A stretch of DNA of 55,412 bases from Pseudomonas syringae (GTDB taxonomy: Bacteria > Pseudomonadota > Gammaproteobacteria > Pseudomonadales > Pseudomonadaceae). A program made the position numbers and the translations under genes. The notes under the pieces were generated by a model. The model did not search any database and was not told the origin of the DNA. It saw nothing but the letters and a program-made list of their open reading frames with translations. The number at the start of each line of letters is the position of its first letter. Positions within the stretch are counted from its first letter, which is position 1. Of this stretch, positions 25,990-34,624 are shown piece after piece. The DNA is taken from the NCBI RefSeq assembly GCF_021606685.1, contig NZ_WKCB01000034.1, positions 1 through 55,412 of the forward strand, given 5' to 3'.

Positions 25990-26244
25990 TCAGTCAGTAT
26001 TTTCCTGAGCGTTCTGCCGGTCGCGATCAATCCAATGGGTCTTGATGCCCTTGGCCCACGCCACGGTGTAGAAGCAGCTCAGCAGCACGATGCCCCATTG
26101 TTCGGCATTGATCGACGACCAGAACCAGAACGGCTGCCCGGCCATGCCGAACAGGCAGGCATAGCGGCGTACCTTCAAGCGTTTGCTCTGGCTGAACCAG
26201 ATGGCGACGACGCCGAGGGCGGCGATCATGAGTTGGGCGATCAC
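25990..26244 (-). CDS. Small hydrophobic membrane protein, unknown function
   Basis: An 84-residue protein with two or three hydrophobic segments and a WFWSS aromatic motif (QPFWFWSSINAEQWG). I recall similar short proteins in phages and pseudomonad genomes, but no function. The start is unusual: AAGGAG lies only one base before an ATG at 26250 but seven bases before an in-frame GTG at 26244, so I chose the GTG. The ATG would add two residues. It lies downstream of the aldo/keto reductase gene on the same strand but across a hairpin, so it may have its own promoter. Confidence 0.6.
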   Translation of the reverse strand: MIAQLMIAALGVVAIWFSQSKRLKVRRYACLFGMAGQPFWFWSSINAEQWGIVLLSCFYTVAWAKGIKTHWIDRDRQNAQENTD

Positions 26245-26277
26245 GGCCATGCTCCTTGTGTGTGGGCGTACTCGGAT

Positions 26278-26313
26278 CACCTGTGGGAGAGGGCAAGCCC
26301 CCTCTCACAGGTT
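26278..26313. repeat. REP-like hairpin after the aldo/keto reductase gene
   Basis: The arms CTGTGGGAGAGGG and CCCTCTCACAG pair imperfectly around a short loop. It lies 20 bases after the aldo/keto reductase stop on the minus strand, so it may work as a terminator or protect the 3' end. Confidence 0.65.
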
Positions 26314-26332
26314 GACCTGATCGGTTCAGGGA

Positions 26333-27409
26333 TTACGTGTCCTTGCGCGCATCCATGGTCTTCTGGTACTCGGCGAGGAACGGTTGTTCCGCCGGGTCGA
26401 AGCGATCAATTCCGGCGGTAAAACGATGCCAGTACGGGTACAACGGCTCGCGTCGTGTCACCGCCTCGATGCGCGCCGACTGCTCTTCGGTCAGCTTGAG
26501 TTGCGTGGCGGCGAGGTTGTCGCGCAGGTGTTCTTCGGTGCGCGCGCCGACGATCAACGAGGTAATCCCCGGCCGATCCTTGAGCCACGCCAGGCAGGTA
26601 CGCGCCACCGACACACCGTGTTCGTCACCCACGGCGGCGAGGGTTTCGATGATGTCCAGCGCACGCTCCCGGTCATGCACGTAGGGTTCCGGCCAGCCGC
26701 TGCCCTGGCGCGTGTTGGCCGCAGGCGGGTGCCCGCGTCGGGTAGAACCGGTCAGCAGGCCTTCGCCCATCGGGCCCCACACCAGGGTGCCCACGTGCTG
26801 GTCCAGGGCCAGTGGCAGCAACTCGTACTCGGCTTCGCGCGATTCCGGGGTGTAGTAAATCTGTTGGGTGATGGGTTTGAGCATGCCGTGCAGCTCGGCC
26901 TTGCCCAGGGTTTTCATCATCTGCCAGGCGGTGAAATTGCTCGTGCCGAAATAGCGGATTTTTCCCGAGCCGACCAACAGGCGCAGGGCTTCGAGGGTTT
27001 CCTCGATGGGCGTCATGCCGTCCCAATTGTGCAGTTGGTAGAGGTCAATGTGGTCAGTGCCCAGGCGTTTCAAACTGGCTTCGCAGGCGCGGATCAAGTG
27101 ATAGCGCGACGAGCCGGAGTTGTTCGGGTTGCTGTCCACCGGGCTGCGGCCCTTGGTCGCCAGCAGAATATCGTTGCGCTTGGCGCCCAAGGCGTTGCCG
27201 ACCACTTCTTCTGCCAGCCCATGGGAATACAGGTCAGCGGTGTCGACCATATTCACCCCGGCATCGAACGCGATATCGAACATGCGCTTGGCCTGGGGCA
27301 CGTCCACCGAGCCGCATTTTTCAAACTCGGCGCGACCACCAAACGGCACGGTGCCCAGGATGATTTCCGAGACCAGCAGGCCCGAATGGCCCAGTTGTCG
27401 GTATTGCAT
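26333..27409 (-). CDS. Aldo/keto reductase
   Basis: A 358-residue NADPH-dependent reductase of the TIM-barrel aldo/keto reductase family. The catalytic tetrad is visible as D and Y in VDTADLYSHG, K in LLATKG and H in LYQLHNW. The C-terminal cofactor segment ITSLIVGARTEEHLRDN is intact. The RBS AGGAGG lies 5 bases before ATG27409. The promoter carries a nearly perfect 19-bp palindrome at 27421-27439. Substrates of this subfamily range over aldehydes and ketones, so only detoxification or sugar/aldehyde reduction in general can be suggested. Confidence 0.9.
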   Translation of the reverse strand: MQYRQLGHSGLLVSEIILGTVPFGGRAEFEKCGSVDVPQAKRMFDIAFDAGVNMVDTADLYSHGLAEEVVGNALGAKRNDILLATKGRSPVDSNPNNSGSSRYHLIRACEASLKRLGTDHIDLYQLHNWDGMTPIEETLEALRLLVGSGKIRYFGTSNFTAWQMMKTLGKAELHGMLKPITQQIYYTPESREAEYELLPLALDQHVGTLVWGPMGEGLLTGSTRRGHPPAANTRQGSGWPEPYVHDRERALDIIETLAAVGDEHGVSVARTCLAWLKDRPGITSLIVGARTEEHLRDNLAATQLKLTEEQSARIEAVTRREPLYPYWHRFTAGIDRFDPAEQPFLAEYQKTMDARKDT

Positions 27410-27420
27410 GTCGCCTCCTA

Positions 27421-27439
27421 CTTAACGTTACACGTGAAG
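27421..27439 (-). promoter_or_regulatory. 19-bp imperfect palindrome, candidate operator of the aldo/keto reductase gene
   Basis: On the minus strand the site reads CTTCACGTGTAACGTTAAG: two 8-base arms around GTA with one mismatch. The length resembles MerR- or TetR-family operators. No adjacent MerR or TetR gene is present, so the cognate regulator would be elsewhere. The site also lies 102 bases before the divergent fetA start. Confidence 0.5.
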
Positions 27440-27541
27440 GTGTGAACGACGCGGCTAGCGATAGTTTGAATTTTTTCATGAAAACTTCCGGTACCTGCTT
27501 CACCATTGCGCCCAACAGGACTTAACAGGAACCCCGCGTCC

Positions 27542-28219
27542 ATGAGCGCACTGATTGAAACCCGCGCCCTCACGCGCAGCGATGAGCGCCGCCAGGTGCC
27601 CTTGCTGCAACCCACCGATTTGCGCCTCAACGCCGGTGACCGCGTGTCCATCACCGGCGCTTCAGGCTCCGGCAAAAGCGTGTTGCTGCGTGCGCTGGCC
27701 CTGTTGGACGCGCCCAGCGCCGGGCAGATCCTGTGGAACCAGCAACCGATCGCCAATGCGCAGATCCCCCATTACCGCAGCCATGTCAGCTACGTGTCCC
27801 AGCGCCCGGCGCTGATCGAGGGCACGGTGGAAGACAACCTGCGCTTTCCCTTCAGCCTCAAGGCCCTGCGCAAGCGCCGCTTCGATCTGCACACCGTGAC
27901 GACGTTGCTGGGGTACGCCGGCAAGGCCCCGGAGTTCCTGGCGAAAAACGCCGGTGACCTGTCGGGCGGCGAATCCCAAGTGGTTTCGCTGATCCGCACC
28001 CTGCAACTCAACCCCCAAGTACTGTTGCTCGACGAGCCCACCGCGGCCCTCGACCCGACCTCATCGCGGGAAGTGGAAGCGCTGATCGATGCGTGGCACG
28101 CCGGCGATCCGTCACGCGCCTGTATCTGGGTGTCCCATGACCTCGATCAGGCCCGGCGCATGAGCACCATCCACCTGCACATGAGCGCCGGGGTGTTGAG
28201 CGAGGCCGCCCAGCCATGA
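27542..28219 (+). CDS. fetA: ABC transporter ATPase, iron efflux (FetA/YbbL)
   Basis: A 225-residue single-domain ATPase. Walker A is GASGSGKS at 39-46, the signature is LSGGESQ near 140, and Walker B is LLLDEPT near 162. It pairs with the FetB-type permease encoded four bases overlapping downstream. In E. coli FetAB exports iron and improves resistance to peroxide stress. I chose ATG27542 because the fold begins there; an earlier in-frame ATG adds 12 unrelated residues. It is divergent from the aldo/keto reductase gene, sharing a 132-base promoter region. Confidence 0.88.
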   Translation: MSALIETRALTRSDERRQVPLLQPTDLRLNAGDRVSITGASGSGKSVLLRALALLDAPSAGQILWNQQPIANAQIPHYRSHVSYVSQRPALIEGTVEDNLRFPFSLKALRKRRFDLHTVTTLLGYAGKAPEFLAKNAGDLSGGESQVVSLIRTLQLNPQVLLLDEPTAALDPTSSREVEALIDAWHAGDPSRACIWVSHDLDQARRMSTIHLHMSAGVLSEAAQP

Positions 28220-29010
28220 ATTATCAAAACCTCACCGCCCTGGACATGGGCATCGCCGCCTCGCTGATCCTGATCAATGGCGCGCTGTCGCTGCTGCTAC
28301 GCTTGGGGCTGGGTCGCCAGTTGTTGTGGGCGGCGGTGCGCACCGTGGTGCAACTGTTGGCCATCGGTTATTTGCTGGGCTGGGTGTTCGAGTTCGCCTA
28401 CTGGTACGTGGTGCTGCCGTTGATGTGTGCGATGACGTTGATCGCCGGTCTCTCGGCAGCTGGGCGCGGACGGCGCACGTACCGGGGGCAGCGGGTCGAC
28501 AGCATTGTGTCGGTGTGGGGCAGTTCGTGGCTGGTGACGGCGGTGGGGTTGTTTGCGGTGATTCGCATCCACCCCTGGTACGAGCCGCAGTATGCGATTC
28601 CGATCCTGGGGATGATCCTCGGCAATACCCTCACGGGGGTGTCTTTGGGGATCGAGCGCATGACCCAGGAACTGACCTCGGGCCGCAACACCATCGAGAT
28701 GATCCTGGCCCTCGGCGGCTCGCGCTGGGAAGCCGCGCAGGAAGCGATCCGCCAGGCCGTGCGCGCGGGCATGATCCCTACGCTGAACCAGATGACCGTG
28801 GTCGGCATCGTCAGCCTGCCCGGCATGATGACCGGGCAGGTGCTGGCGGGGGAGAGCCCGGTGGACGCGGTGCGCTATCAGATCGTGATCATGTTTCTGA
28901 TCGCTGCGTCGTCCGCCCTTGGCACGGTAGGCGCGGTGTTGCTCACCTACCGGCGGTTGTTTTCCGCGAGCCATCGGTTCTTGCGTTTCAGGCTCGAAGA
29001 GCGCGCCTGA
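28216..29010 (+). CDS. fetB: ABC transporter permease, iron efflux (FetB/YbbM)
   Basis: A 264-residue inner-membrane protein with about seven hydrophobic segments. It carries the family block GMILGNTLTGVSLGIERM in the middle and QMTVVGIVSLPGMMTGQ after it, which are hallmarks of the UPF0014/FetB family. The start overlaps fetA by four bases, so the two are co-translated. It forms the membrane part of the exporter. A REP doublet follows the stop and may end the transcript. Confidence 0.9.
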   Translation: MNYQNLTALDMGIAASLILINGALSLLLRLGLGRQLLWAAVRTVVQLLAIGYLLGWVFEFAYWYVVLPLMCAMTLIAGLSAAGRGRRTYRGQRVDSIVSVWGSSWLVTAVGLFAVIRIHPWYEPQYAIPILGMILGNTLTGVSLGIERMTQELTSGRNTIEMILALGGSRWEAAQEAIRQAVRAGMIPTLNQMTVVGIVSLPGMMTGQVLAGESPVDAVRYQIVIMFLIAASSALGTVGAVLLTYRRLFSASHRFLRFRLEERA

Positions 29011-29053
29011 GCCCCGGGTGTTGTTGCAACCCTTGGCAATCGAGTCTTCATTC

Positions 29054-29186
29054 GTGGCGAGCGGGCTTGCCCGCGTTGGGGCGCGAAGCGGCCCCTGCAT
29101 TGACGCATGCGGTGTATCAGACCTGTCTTGGCGCCTGCTTTTGGGGCTGCTGCGCACCCCAACGCGGTCAAGCCCGCTCGCCACAG
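29054..29186. repeat. REP doublet after fetB
   Basis: GTGGCGAGCGGGCTTGCCCG at the left is found inverted at the right as CAAGCCCGCTCGCCAC, with inner GCGCGAAGCGGCCCC/GGGGCTGCTGCGC modules. It lies between fetB and the convergent idnD gene and probably serves as a bidirectional terminator. Confidence 0.9.
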
Positions 29187-29245
29187 GAGGTTGACTCGGC
29201 ATTGCGGGCATAACAAGGCTCTTTGTGCCCAGGCCAGCCTGGTGA

Positions 29246-30298
29246 TCAGGGCCGGTCCGCGACACCAAAATCCAGCACCACTTTCATCGCCTGGGTTTTG
29301 TCCGCCGCCAGTTCAAATGCCTGTACCGCTTGTTCAAACGGCACGGTATGCGAGATCACCGGGCGCACGTCGATGATCTGGCGATTGAGCAGATCCACCG
29401 CCTGGGCGAATTCGCTGTGGAAGCGGAAGGTGCCGCGCAAGTCAATCTCGCGGCTGACCAGCAGGTTCAGCGGCAACGATACATCCCCACCCAACCCGAC
29501 CGTGACCAGCACGCCTCGCAGGGCGATGCATTCCAGGCCGTTACGCAAGGCCTGGGCGCTGCCGGAGACTTCGAACATCACATCGAAATAGCCCTTTTCA
29601 GCGCTGTAGCGCTTGAGTGCATCGGCGCCGTCGACGATGTTGTGGGTGCGCGTTGCGCCCATTTTTTCGGCACAGGCGAGGGCGCTGGCGGACAGGTCCA
29701 CGGCGACGATTTCAGCCGCGCCGGCCGCGCGCAAACCGCCGATCAGCAGGTTGCCGATAGGGCCGCAGCCGGTCACCAGCACGCGTTTGCCGAATACCGC
29801 CCCGGCGCGTTGGATCGCGTGTAAACCCACCGACAACGGCTCGGCCAGTGCACCTTCAGCCAGGCTTACGTGATCGGCCAACACATGGGCCTGGTGCGTC
29901 TCGATCACCAGGCTCTGGCGAAACGCACCCTGGATATGCGGAAAGGGCATCGCGCTGCCGTAGAAACGCATGTTCAGGCAATGGTTCGGCAGGCCTTGAT
30001 GGCAATACCGGCAGCCGCCACACGGGCGTGACGGTGACACCGCAATGCGCTGGCCGACCTTGAACAGCCCGACGTCCGCGCCCACTGCGTCGATTACCGC
30101 CGACACCTCATGACCCAGCACCATCGGTTCGCGCAGCCGCACGGTGCCGAAGCCGCCGTGCTGGTAGTAGTGCAAGTCCGAGCCGCAGATACCGCCCCGC
30201 GCAATGCGCACGCGTAACTGCTCGGGGGCGAGGGTTGGGGCTTCTTCCTGGGGGCTCACCCGCAGGTCTTTCGAGGCATGGCAGACAATCGCGTGCAT
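29246..30298 (-). CDS. idnD: Zinc-dependent L-idonate 5-dehydrogenase
   Basis: A 350-residue medium-chain dehydrogenase. Catalytic zinc ligands are C38 (GGICGSD) and the LGHE motif near residue 62-65. The structural zinc has four cysteines at 93, 96, 99 and 107 (CGGCRYCHQGLPNHC). The NAD(P) motif is VTGCGPIGNLL. IdnD oxidises L-idonate to 5-ketogluconate, which IdnO, encoded 14 bases upstream in the same operon, reduces to D-gluconate. The pairing makes the assignment firm. I chose ATG30298 because the fold starts there; the longer reading frame runs into the idnO gene. Confidence 0.88.
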   Translation of the reverse strand: MHAIVCHASKDLRVSPQEEAPTLAPEQLRVRIARGGICGSDLHYYQHGGFGTVRLREPMVLGHEVSAVIDAVGADVGLFKVGQRIAVSPSRPCGGCRYCHQGLPNHCLNMRFYGSAMPFPHIQGAFRQSLVIETHQAHVLADHVSLAEGALAEPLSVGLHAIQRAGAVFGKRVLVTGCGPIGNLLIGGLRAAGAAEIVAVDLSASALACAEKMGATRTHNIVDGADALKRYSAEKGYFDVMFEVSGSAQALRNGLECIALRGVLVTVGLGGDVSLPLNLLVSREIDLRGTFRFHSEFAQAVDLLNRQIIDVRPVISHTVPFEQAVQAFELAADKTQAMKVVLDFGVADRP

Positions 30299-30312
30299 AA
30301 AGTTCTCCGGGT

Positions 30313-31086
30313 TTACAGCGACGCGGTGATGCCACCGTCGACGTAGAGGATATGGCCGTTGACGAAGCTCGCGGCGTCGCTGGCGAGGAATACGGCGGCG
30401 CCGGCCAGTTCGGCCACATCGCCCCAACGCCGGCTCGGTGTGCGTTGTACCAGCCAGTCGCTGAACTCGGGGTTGGCCACCAGGTTGGCGTTCAGTTCGG
30501 TCTTGAAATAGCCCGGGCCGATGCCGTTGACGGTCAGCCCATGGGGCCCCCAATCAATCGCCATGCCCTTGGTGAGCATTTTCAACGCGCCCTTGCTCGC
30601 CGCGTACGGCGCGATACCCGGGCGCCCCAGTTCACTCTGCACCGAGCAGATATTGATGATACGCCCACGCTTGCGCGGGATCATCGCCCGCGCCACGGCC
30701 TGCCCCACCAGGAACGCGCTGTCGAGGTTGGTGCTGATCAATTCGCGCCAGTGCTGCTCGCTGTAGTCTTCCAGCGGCCCGCGCCGCTGCATGCCGGCGT
30801 TGTTGACCAGGATCTCCAGCGGGCCGAGGCGTTCTTCGATAGCCGCCACGGCAGCCTGGATCGCCGTGCTGTCGGTGACATCGAACGCCTGGGTGTGCAC
30901 CTCCAGGCCTTCCAATGTCAGCAGCGCGGCGGCATCGCGCAAGGTGCTGCGGTTACGCCCGTTGAGTACCACCCGCGCCCCGGCCTGGGCCAGGCCGCGC
31001 GCAATGGCCAGGCCGATACCGGCGCTGGAACCGGTGACCAGCGCGAGCCGGCCATCGAGGCGGAAGTTGTCTAAAACGCTTTGCAT
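30313..31086 (-). CDS. idnO: Short-chain dehydrogenase, gluconate 5-dehydrogenase
   Basis: A 257-residue short-chain dehydrogenase. The cofactor motif TGSSAGIG is at 18-25, NNAG lies near 93, and the active YAASK lies near 161. It has the usual length and a family-typical C-terminal VDGG. It reduces 5-keto-D-gluconate to gluconate. It forms an operon with idnD and is divergent from a LysR gene that probably controls it. Confidence 0.88.
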   Translation of the reverse strand: MQSVLDNFRLDGRLALVTGSSAGIGLAIARGLAQAGARVVLNGRNRSTLRDAAALLTLEGLEVHTQAFDVTDSTAIQAAVAAIEERLGPLEILVNNAGMQRRGPLEDYSEQHWRELISTNLDSAFLVGQAVARAMIPRKRGRIINICSVQSELGRPGIAPYAASKGALKMLTKGMAIDWGPHGLTVNGIGPGYFKTELNANLVANPEFSDWLVQRTPSRRWGDVAELAGAAVFLASDAASFVNGHILYVDGGITASL

Positions 31087-31191
31087 GGGGCATGAATCTC
31101 CTGGCGCACGGTGATAAACAAAACACTTTCATGTTCGAGTGGCTGGACTTCACTTCAGCGCAGAGTAGGGTGTGGGTCCAATGTTCATTTA

Positions 31192-31205
31192 TGATCGGCT
31201 GATCA
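31192..31205 (+). promoter_or_regulatory. TGATC-N4-GATCA palindrome in the idnO/LysR divergent region
   Basis: TGATCGGCTGATCA has perfect 5-base arms. It lies 27 bases before the LysR gene start and 106 bases before the idnO start. A LysR autoregulatory site is plausible but the T-N11-A spacing is not exact. Confidence 0.4.
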
Positions 31206-31231
31206 ATATTTGTGATAACCAGGAGGGCTTG

Positions 31232-32104
31232 ATGGAGCTCAAGCACTTGCGCGCCTTTGTGGTCTTGGCCCAGGAGCTGCATTTCGGCCGGGCGGCGGCG
31301 CAGCTGTCGATTGTGCAACCGGCGTTGAGCATGCAGATCAAATTGCTGGAAGGCGGCTTGGGCGTACGCTTGCTCGACCGCAATCGCCACTCGGTCACGC
31401 TGACCGAAGCCGGGCGTGTATTCCTGCCCGAAGCCCAGGCCACCTTGCACCAGGCCGCCCGCGCGGCGGATGCGGCGCGGGCCTCCAGCCGTGGGGAAAT
31501 CGGCCGGGTGCGCCTGGGGTTTGTGTCCTCGGTGTTGCCGAACTTGTTGCCGCAGTTGATCCGCGCTGTGCACCAGCGTTACCCGCGTATCGAGCTGGAA
31601 CTCAAGGACATGCCCGGCCCCGACCAAGCCGCCGCGTTGAAGAGCGGTCAGCTGGATTTCGGCCTGATGCGCCTGCCCGCCGCCCACCCCGGCGTGCACA
31701 CCCGCGCGGTGCTGCATGAGAGTTTCTGCGTGGCGTTACCGATCGATCATCCGCTGGCGGCCCAGCAGACGATTCAGCCTGCCGACCTGCTGGAGGTGCC
31801 GGTGTACATCCTGGCGCGGCGTTACGCGCCGGGCTTCTACGATGAATTTATCCAGGCCCTCGGCATTACCCTGGAGATCGCGTCGGAGCTGGGCGAATTC
31901 ACCACCATGCTCGCGCTGGTGTCTGCCGGGCTGGGCGTGGGGGTGTTGCCGTTGCAGGCGACGCGGGCGTTGCCGGCCAATTGTGTGTCGCGGCACCTGG
32001 AGCTGGGTGGGTTCGAGGCCAGTACCGGCTTGGCCTGGACCGAGCTGGACAGCGCGGTGAAGACCACCCTGTTCAACCTGGTCATGGAATTGTTTGGCGA
32101 ATAA
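31232..32104 (+). CDS. LysR-family transcriptional regulator
   Basis: A 290-residue LysR regulator. The N-terminal helix-turn-helix is at 1-60 (MELKHLRAFVVLAQELHFGRAAAQLSIVQPALS shape). An effector-binding domain follows from about 90. The RBS AGGAGG lies 5 bases before ATG31232. It is divergent from idnO-idnD with 145 bases between, the usual LysR arrangement, so it probably activates the idonate genes in response to a sugar acid. Confidence 0.92.
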   Translation: MELKHLRAFVVLAQELHFGRAAAQLSIVQPALSMQIKLLEGGLGVRLLDRNRHSVTLTEAGRVFLPEAQATLHQAARAADAARASSRGEIGRVRLGFVSSVLPNLLPQLIRAVHQRYPRIELELKDMPGPDQAAALKSGQLDFGLMRLPAAHPGVHTRAVLHESFCVALPIDHPLAAQQTIQPADLLEVPVYILARRYAPGFYDEFIQALGITLEIASELGEFTTMLALVSAGLGVGVLPLQATRALPANCVSRHLELGGFEASTGLAWTELDSAVKTTLFNLVMELFGE

Positions 32105-32262
32105 TTGTTTCAGTGGCTGAAATGCTGGATTGTAAATCCTGGTGATAGCCTTGCGTGAGCATCCGGCATTTCAGTTGGCGTAACAGTGGATTGCCTGGCG
32201 TGGCTATTCCGTCGTCGCCTGGCAGGGCGCAGCATTGGTTCATCCAAACGAAGGTGAGCACC

Positions 32263-33195
32263 ATGAACCCCATCGAACAGTCCCCGTGGCACAACGGCGA
32301 ACGCCAGTTGCAGGAAAGCGTCGGCGCCGCCGAGCGCATGGCGGTGATCGGCCCCAAGGTGATTCGTGATCACCTGCCCGAGCAGCACCGCGACTTCTAT
32401 CCCTTGTTGCCCTACCTGCTGCTGGGTGTGGTGGATGAGCAGGGGGTTCCCTGGGCGACGATGCTGGAAGGCGCGCCGGGCTTTGCCCATTCGCCCGATC
32501 CCCTGGTTCTGCAAGTCGACAGCTTGCCGTCCCGCAGCGACCCGGCACGCTCCGGCTTGCTTCGCGGCGCCAGCGTCGGCCTGCTGGGCATCGACCTCAA
32601 CACCCGCCGTCGCAACCGCATGAACGGGCGAGTCGGCCGCCTGGGTGACGACGGCTTTGCCGTCGACGTGGTGCACACCTACGGCAATTGCCCCAAGTAC
32701 ATCCAACTGCGGCCTGTGGATGCCATCGCGCGCAAACCCGGCACTCTGGCCGAACGCGGTACCGGCCTGGACGCCGCCGCACAAGCCATGATCCGCAACG
32801 CCGACACCTTCTTCGTCGCCAGCTACGTCGATGTGGACGGCGAACGCTCGGTGGACGTTTCTCATCGTGGCGGTAATAGCGGTTTTGTGCGCGTGGAAGG
32901 CAATGTGCTGACCATCCCCGACTTTGCCGGCAATCTGTTCTTCAACACCTTGGGCAACCTGCACGCAAACCCGGTGGCGGGCCTGCTGTTTATCGACTTT
33001 GCCTCGGGTGAGGTGCTGCAGGTTGCCGGGCGTACCGCGCTGATTCTCGACGGGCCAGAAGTGGCCAGGTTCGAGGGTGCACAGCGGTTATGGACGGTCA
33101 CCGTCGAACAGAGCGTACGCCGTCCGGCGGCCCTGGCGTTGAGATGGCAGTTCGCAGAATTTTCGCCGCACAGCCTGGCGATGGGAAGTTGGTGA
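32263..33195 (+). CDS. Pyridoxamine 5'-phosphate oxidase-fold flavin-binding protein
   Basis: A 310-residue protein with two PNPOx-like split-barrel regions: residues about 40-130 (FYPLLPYLLLGVVDEQG), and about 180-270 (RNADTFFVASYVDVDG then VDVSHRGG and FAGNLFFNTLGNL). The family binds FMN or a related cofactor; many members are fused to an oxidoreductase, but this one ends with the second barrel. AAGGTGAG precedes ATG32263. It is 158 bases after the LysR gene and may be independent. The reaction is unknown. Confidence 0.78.
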   Translation: MNPIEQSPWHNGERQLQESVGAAERMAVIGPKVIRDHLPEQHRDFYPLLPYLLLGVVDEQGVPWATMLEGAPGFAHSPDPLVLQVDSLPSRSDPARSGLLRGASVGLLGIDLNTRRRNRMNGRVGRLGDDGFAVDVVHTYGNCPKYIQLRPVDAIARKPGTLAERGTGLDAAAQAMIRNADTFFVASYVDVDGERSVDVSHRGGNSGFVRVEGNVLTIPDFAGNLFFNTLGNLHANPVAGLLFIDFASGEVLQVAGRTALILDGPEVARFEGAQRLWTVTVEQSVRRPAALALRWQFAEFSPHSLAMGSW

Positions 33196-33216
33196 TACCG
33201 GCCCCTGCAGCGCTTT

Positions 33217-33352
33217 TTTGTGGCGAAGGAGCTTGCTCCCGTTGGGCCGCGAAGCGGCCCCAAAACCGGTAAACACGTCGTTCCTGAGAAAACGCGGTGG
33301 TCTTTATAGGGGCTGCTGCGCAGCCCAACGGGAGCAAGCTCCCTCGCCACGA
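33217..33352. repeat. REP doublet
   Basis: TGTGGCGAAGGAGCTTGCTCCC at the left is repeated inverted at the right as GGGAGCAAGCTCCCTCGCCAC, with an inner GGGCCGCGAAGCGGCCCC module. It follows the PNPOx-like gene by about 20 bases and may terminate it. Confidence 0.9.
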
Positions 33353-33499
33353 AGGGCAAGCCTGGCTGTGAAGATCAAGTAGCGGGCTGCGCAGCTTCCT
33401 GGACTGATGGTTCCGGGTATGTTGCAGGATGTTGAACCCTTAAGATTGAGCAACACCTTTGGGTTAGCCTTGTTTTTCTACTGACAACAAGGACTCGTC

Positions 33500-33904
33500 A
33501 TGCAACGCAAGGTCATCAATCCCGCAACGGTATTCAACTCCCTGCAATACGGCTTCAGCCAGGCCATGGCAGTGCCCGACGGCCGGCGGATTGTGTTATC
33601 GGGCCAGGTCGGCGTGGATGCTCAGGAGCGTACCGTCGGCCCTGGCATCACCGAGCAGACAGCCACGGCCTTGGACAATATCGAAAAGGTGTTGGCTGAA
33701 GTCGAGGGCGATCTGTCCCATGTGATCATGCTGCGGTTGTATATCGTCGAGTCCGCGCGAGATCAACAGGAGCCGATAGCGCAGGCGCTTCTGCAGCGTT
33801 TCCCGCACAACCCACCGCCGTCTTCATGGATTATTGTCAGTGGGTTGTCGCTACCGGAGTGGTTGATCGAAATCGAGGCAGAGGCGGTGATTCCCCTAAG
33901 CTAG
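33500..33904 (+). CDS. RidA/YjgF-family protein
   Basis: A 134-residue protein of RidA length. It has the strand SGQVGVDA near residue 35, the helix [20 protein letters not shown] near 60-80 and the C-terminal IEIEAEAV strand. RidA enzymes hydrolyse reactive imines and enamines formed by PLP and flavin enzymes. The key arginine is expected near residue 105, but this copy shows [12 protein letters not shown] there, so it belongs to a divergent subgroup and activity is uncertain. It appears to be a single-gene unit. Confidence 0.82.
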   Translation: MQRKVINPATVFNSLQYGFSQAMAVPDGRRIVLSGQVGVDAQERTVGPGITEQTATALDNIEKVLAEVEGDLSHVIMLRLYIVESARDQQEPIAQALLQRFPHNPPPSSWIIVSGLSLPEWLIEIEAEAVIPLS

Positions 33905-33965
33905 CCAACACAATCACTGTTGCCATTCCAGGGCGGTCGGGCACGATCTCCAGGGTGCAGGCGAT

Positions 33966-34050
33966 CAAATGTGGGAGCTGGCTTGCCTGCGATGGCATCA
34001 CCTCGGTTCATCTGCTGGACCGAGTTGCCTGCATTGCAGGCAAGCCAGCG
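33966..34050. repeat. REP doublet truncated at its right end
   Basis: The left arm reads ATGTGGGAGCTGGCTTGCCTGC. The right arm, GCAGGCAAGCCAGC, lacks the expected TCCCACAT and stops at 34050, where the pseudogene fragment begins shortly after. The break marks a deletion or rearrangement point. Confidence 0.75.
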
Positions 34051-34067
34051 TAAGCCTGCGCACCAGC

Positions 34068-34510
34068 GGTCTGGGCTGGCCGTGGAGCTACTACGGCGGT
34101 CATGTCGGCGTGCGCGTGCAACCGCCACGCCCGGATAAAGTCGCCCAGGCCATCGCGCCTGACTACGCCTTGGGCACCCACGTCGCGCCCCTGGGCCTGG
34201 CGTTCTCCGATGCGCGAGGCATGCCGGCGGCCTTTGCCAATGGCGAGTTTGTCGGCGAGCACGGCTCGTGGAACCGCAACCCGCAGGCGGGCTACAAGGT
34301 AGTGTTCATTGCATTCAAGGACGGCGAGCCAGCGGGTACCCCGGTGGACTTCCTTACCGGCTTCCTCAATGCCAGCGGCGAAGCCCAGGGCCGGTCGGTG
34401 GGTGTGACCCTGGACGGGCAGGGCGCGTTGCTGGTGGCCGATGATGTGGGCAACACCGTTTGGCGGGTGGCACAGCGCAAACCTTGGGCCGCCTGGCCAA
34501 ATCCCTCACC
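34068..34510 (+). pseudogene. C-terminal fragment of a PQQ-type sorbosone/glucose dehydrogenase
   Basis: The reading contains [57 protein letters not shown] and [14 protein letters not shown], which match the C-terminal third of PQQ-dependent sorbosone dehydrogenase-like proteins. The signal peptide and about the first two thirds are missing, and the in-frame upstream codons come from a REP. The gene is therefore a 5'-truncated remnant. Any translated product would be a fusion of REP-encoded residues to this fragment and is unlikely to work. Confidence 0.8.
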
Positions 34511-34624
34511 CATGCCGTACCATGCGCGCGCCTCACAGTGACGTGAGGCGCAGCGCCAGGATGGCATCGCATGCGTGTCCGGTGGCGCTTGCAGCTCCCT
34601 TTTTGCTTGCGTTCAGGATTCGCC

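Noticed and set aside
33969..34541. Complete 190-residue gene starting at 33969
   Set aside because: The first 33 codons come from a REP and the rest is only the C-terminal part of a much longer dehydrogenase family, so it is recorded as a pseudogene.
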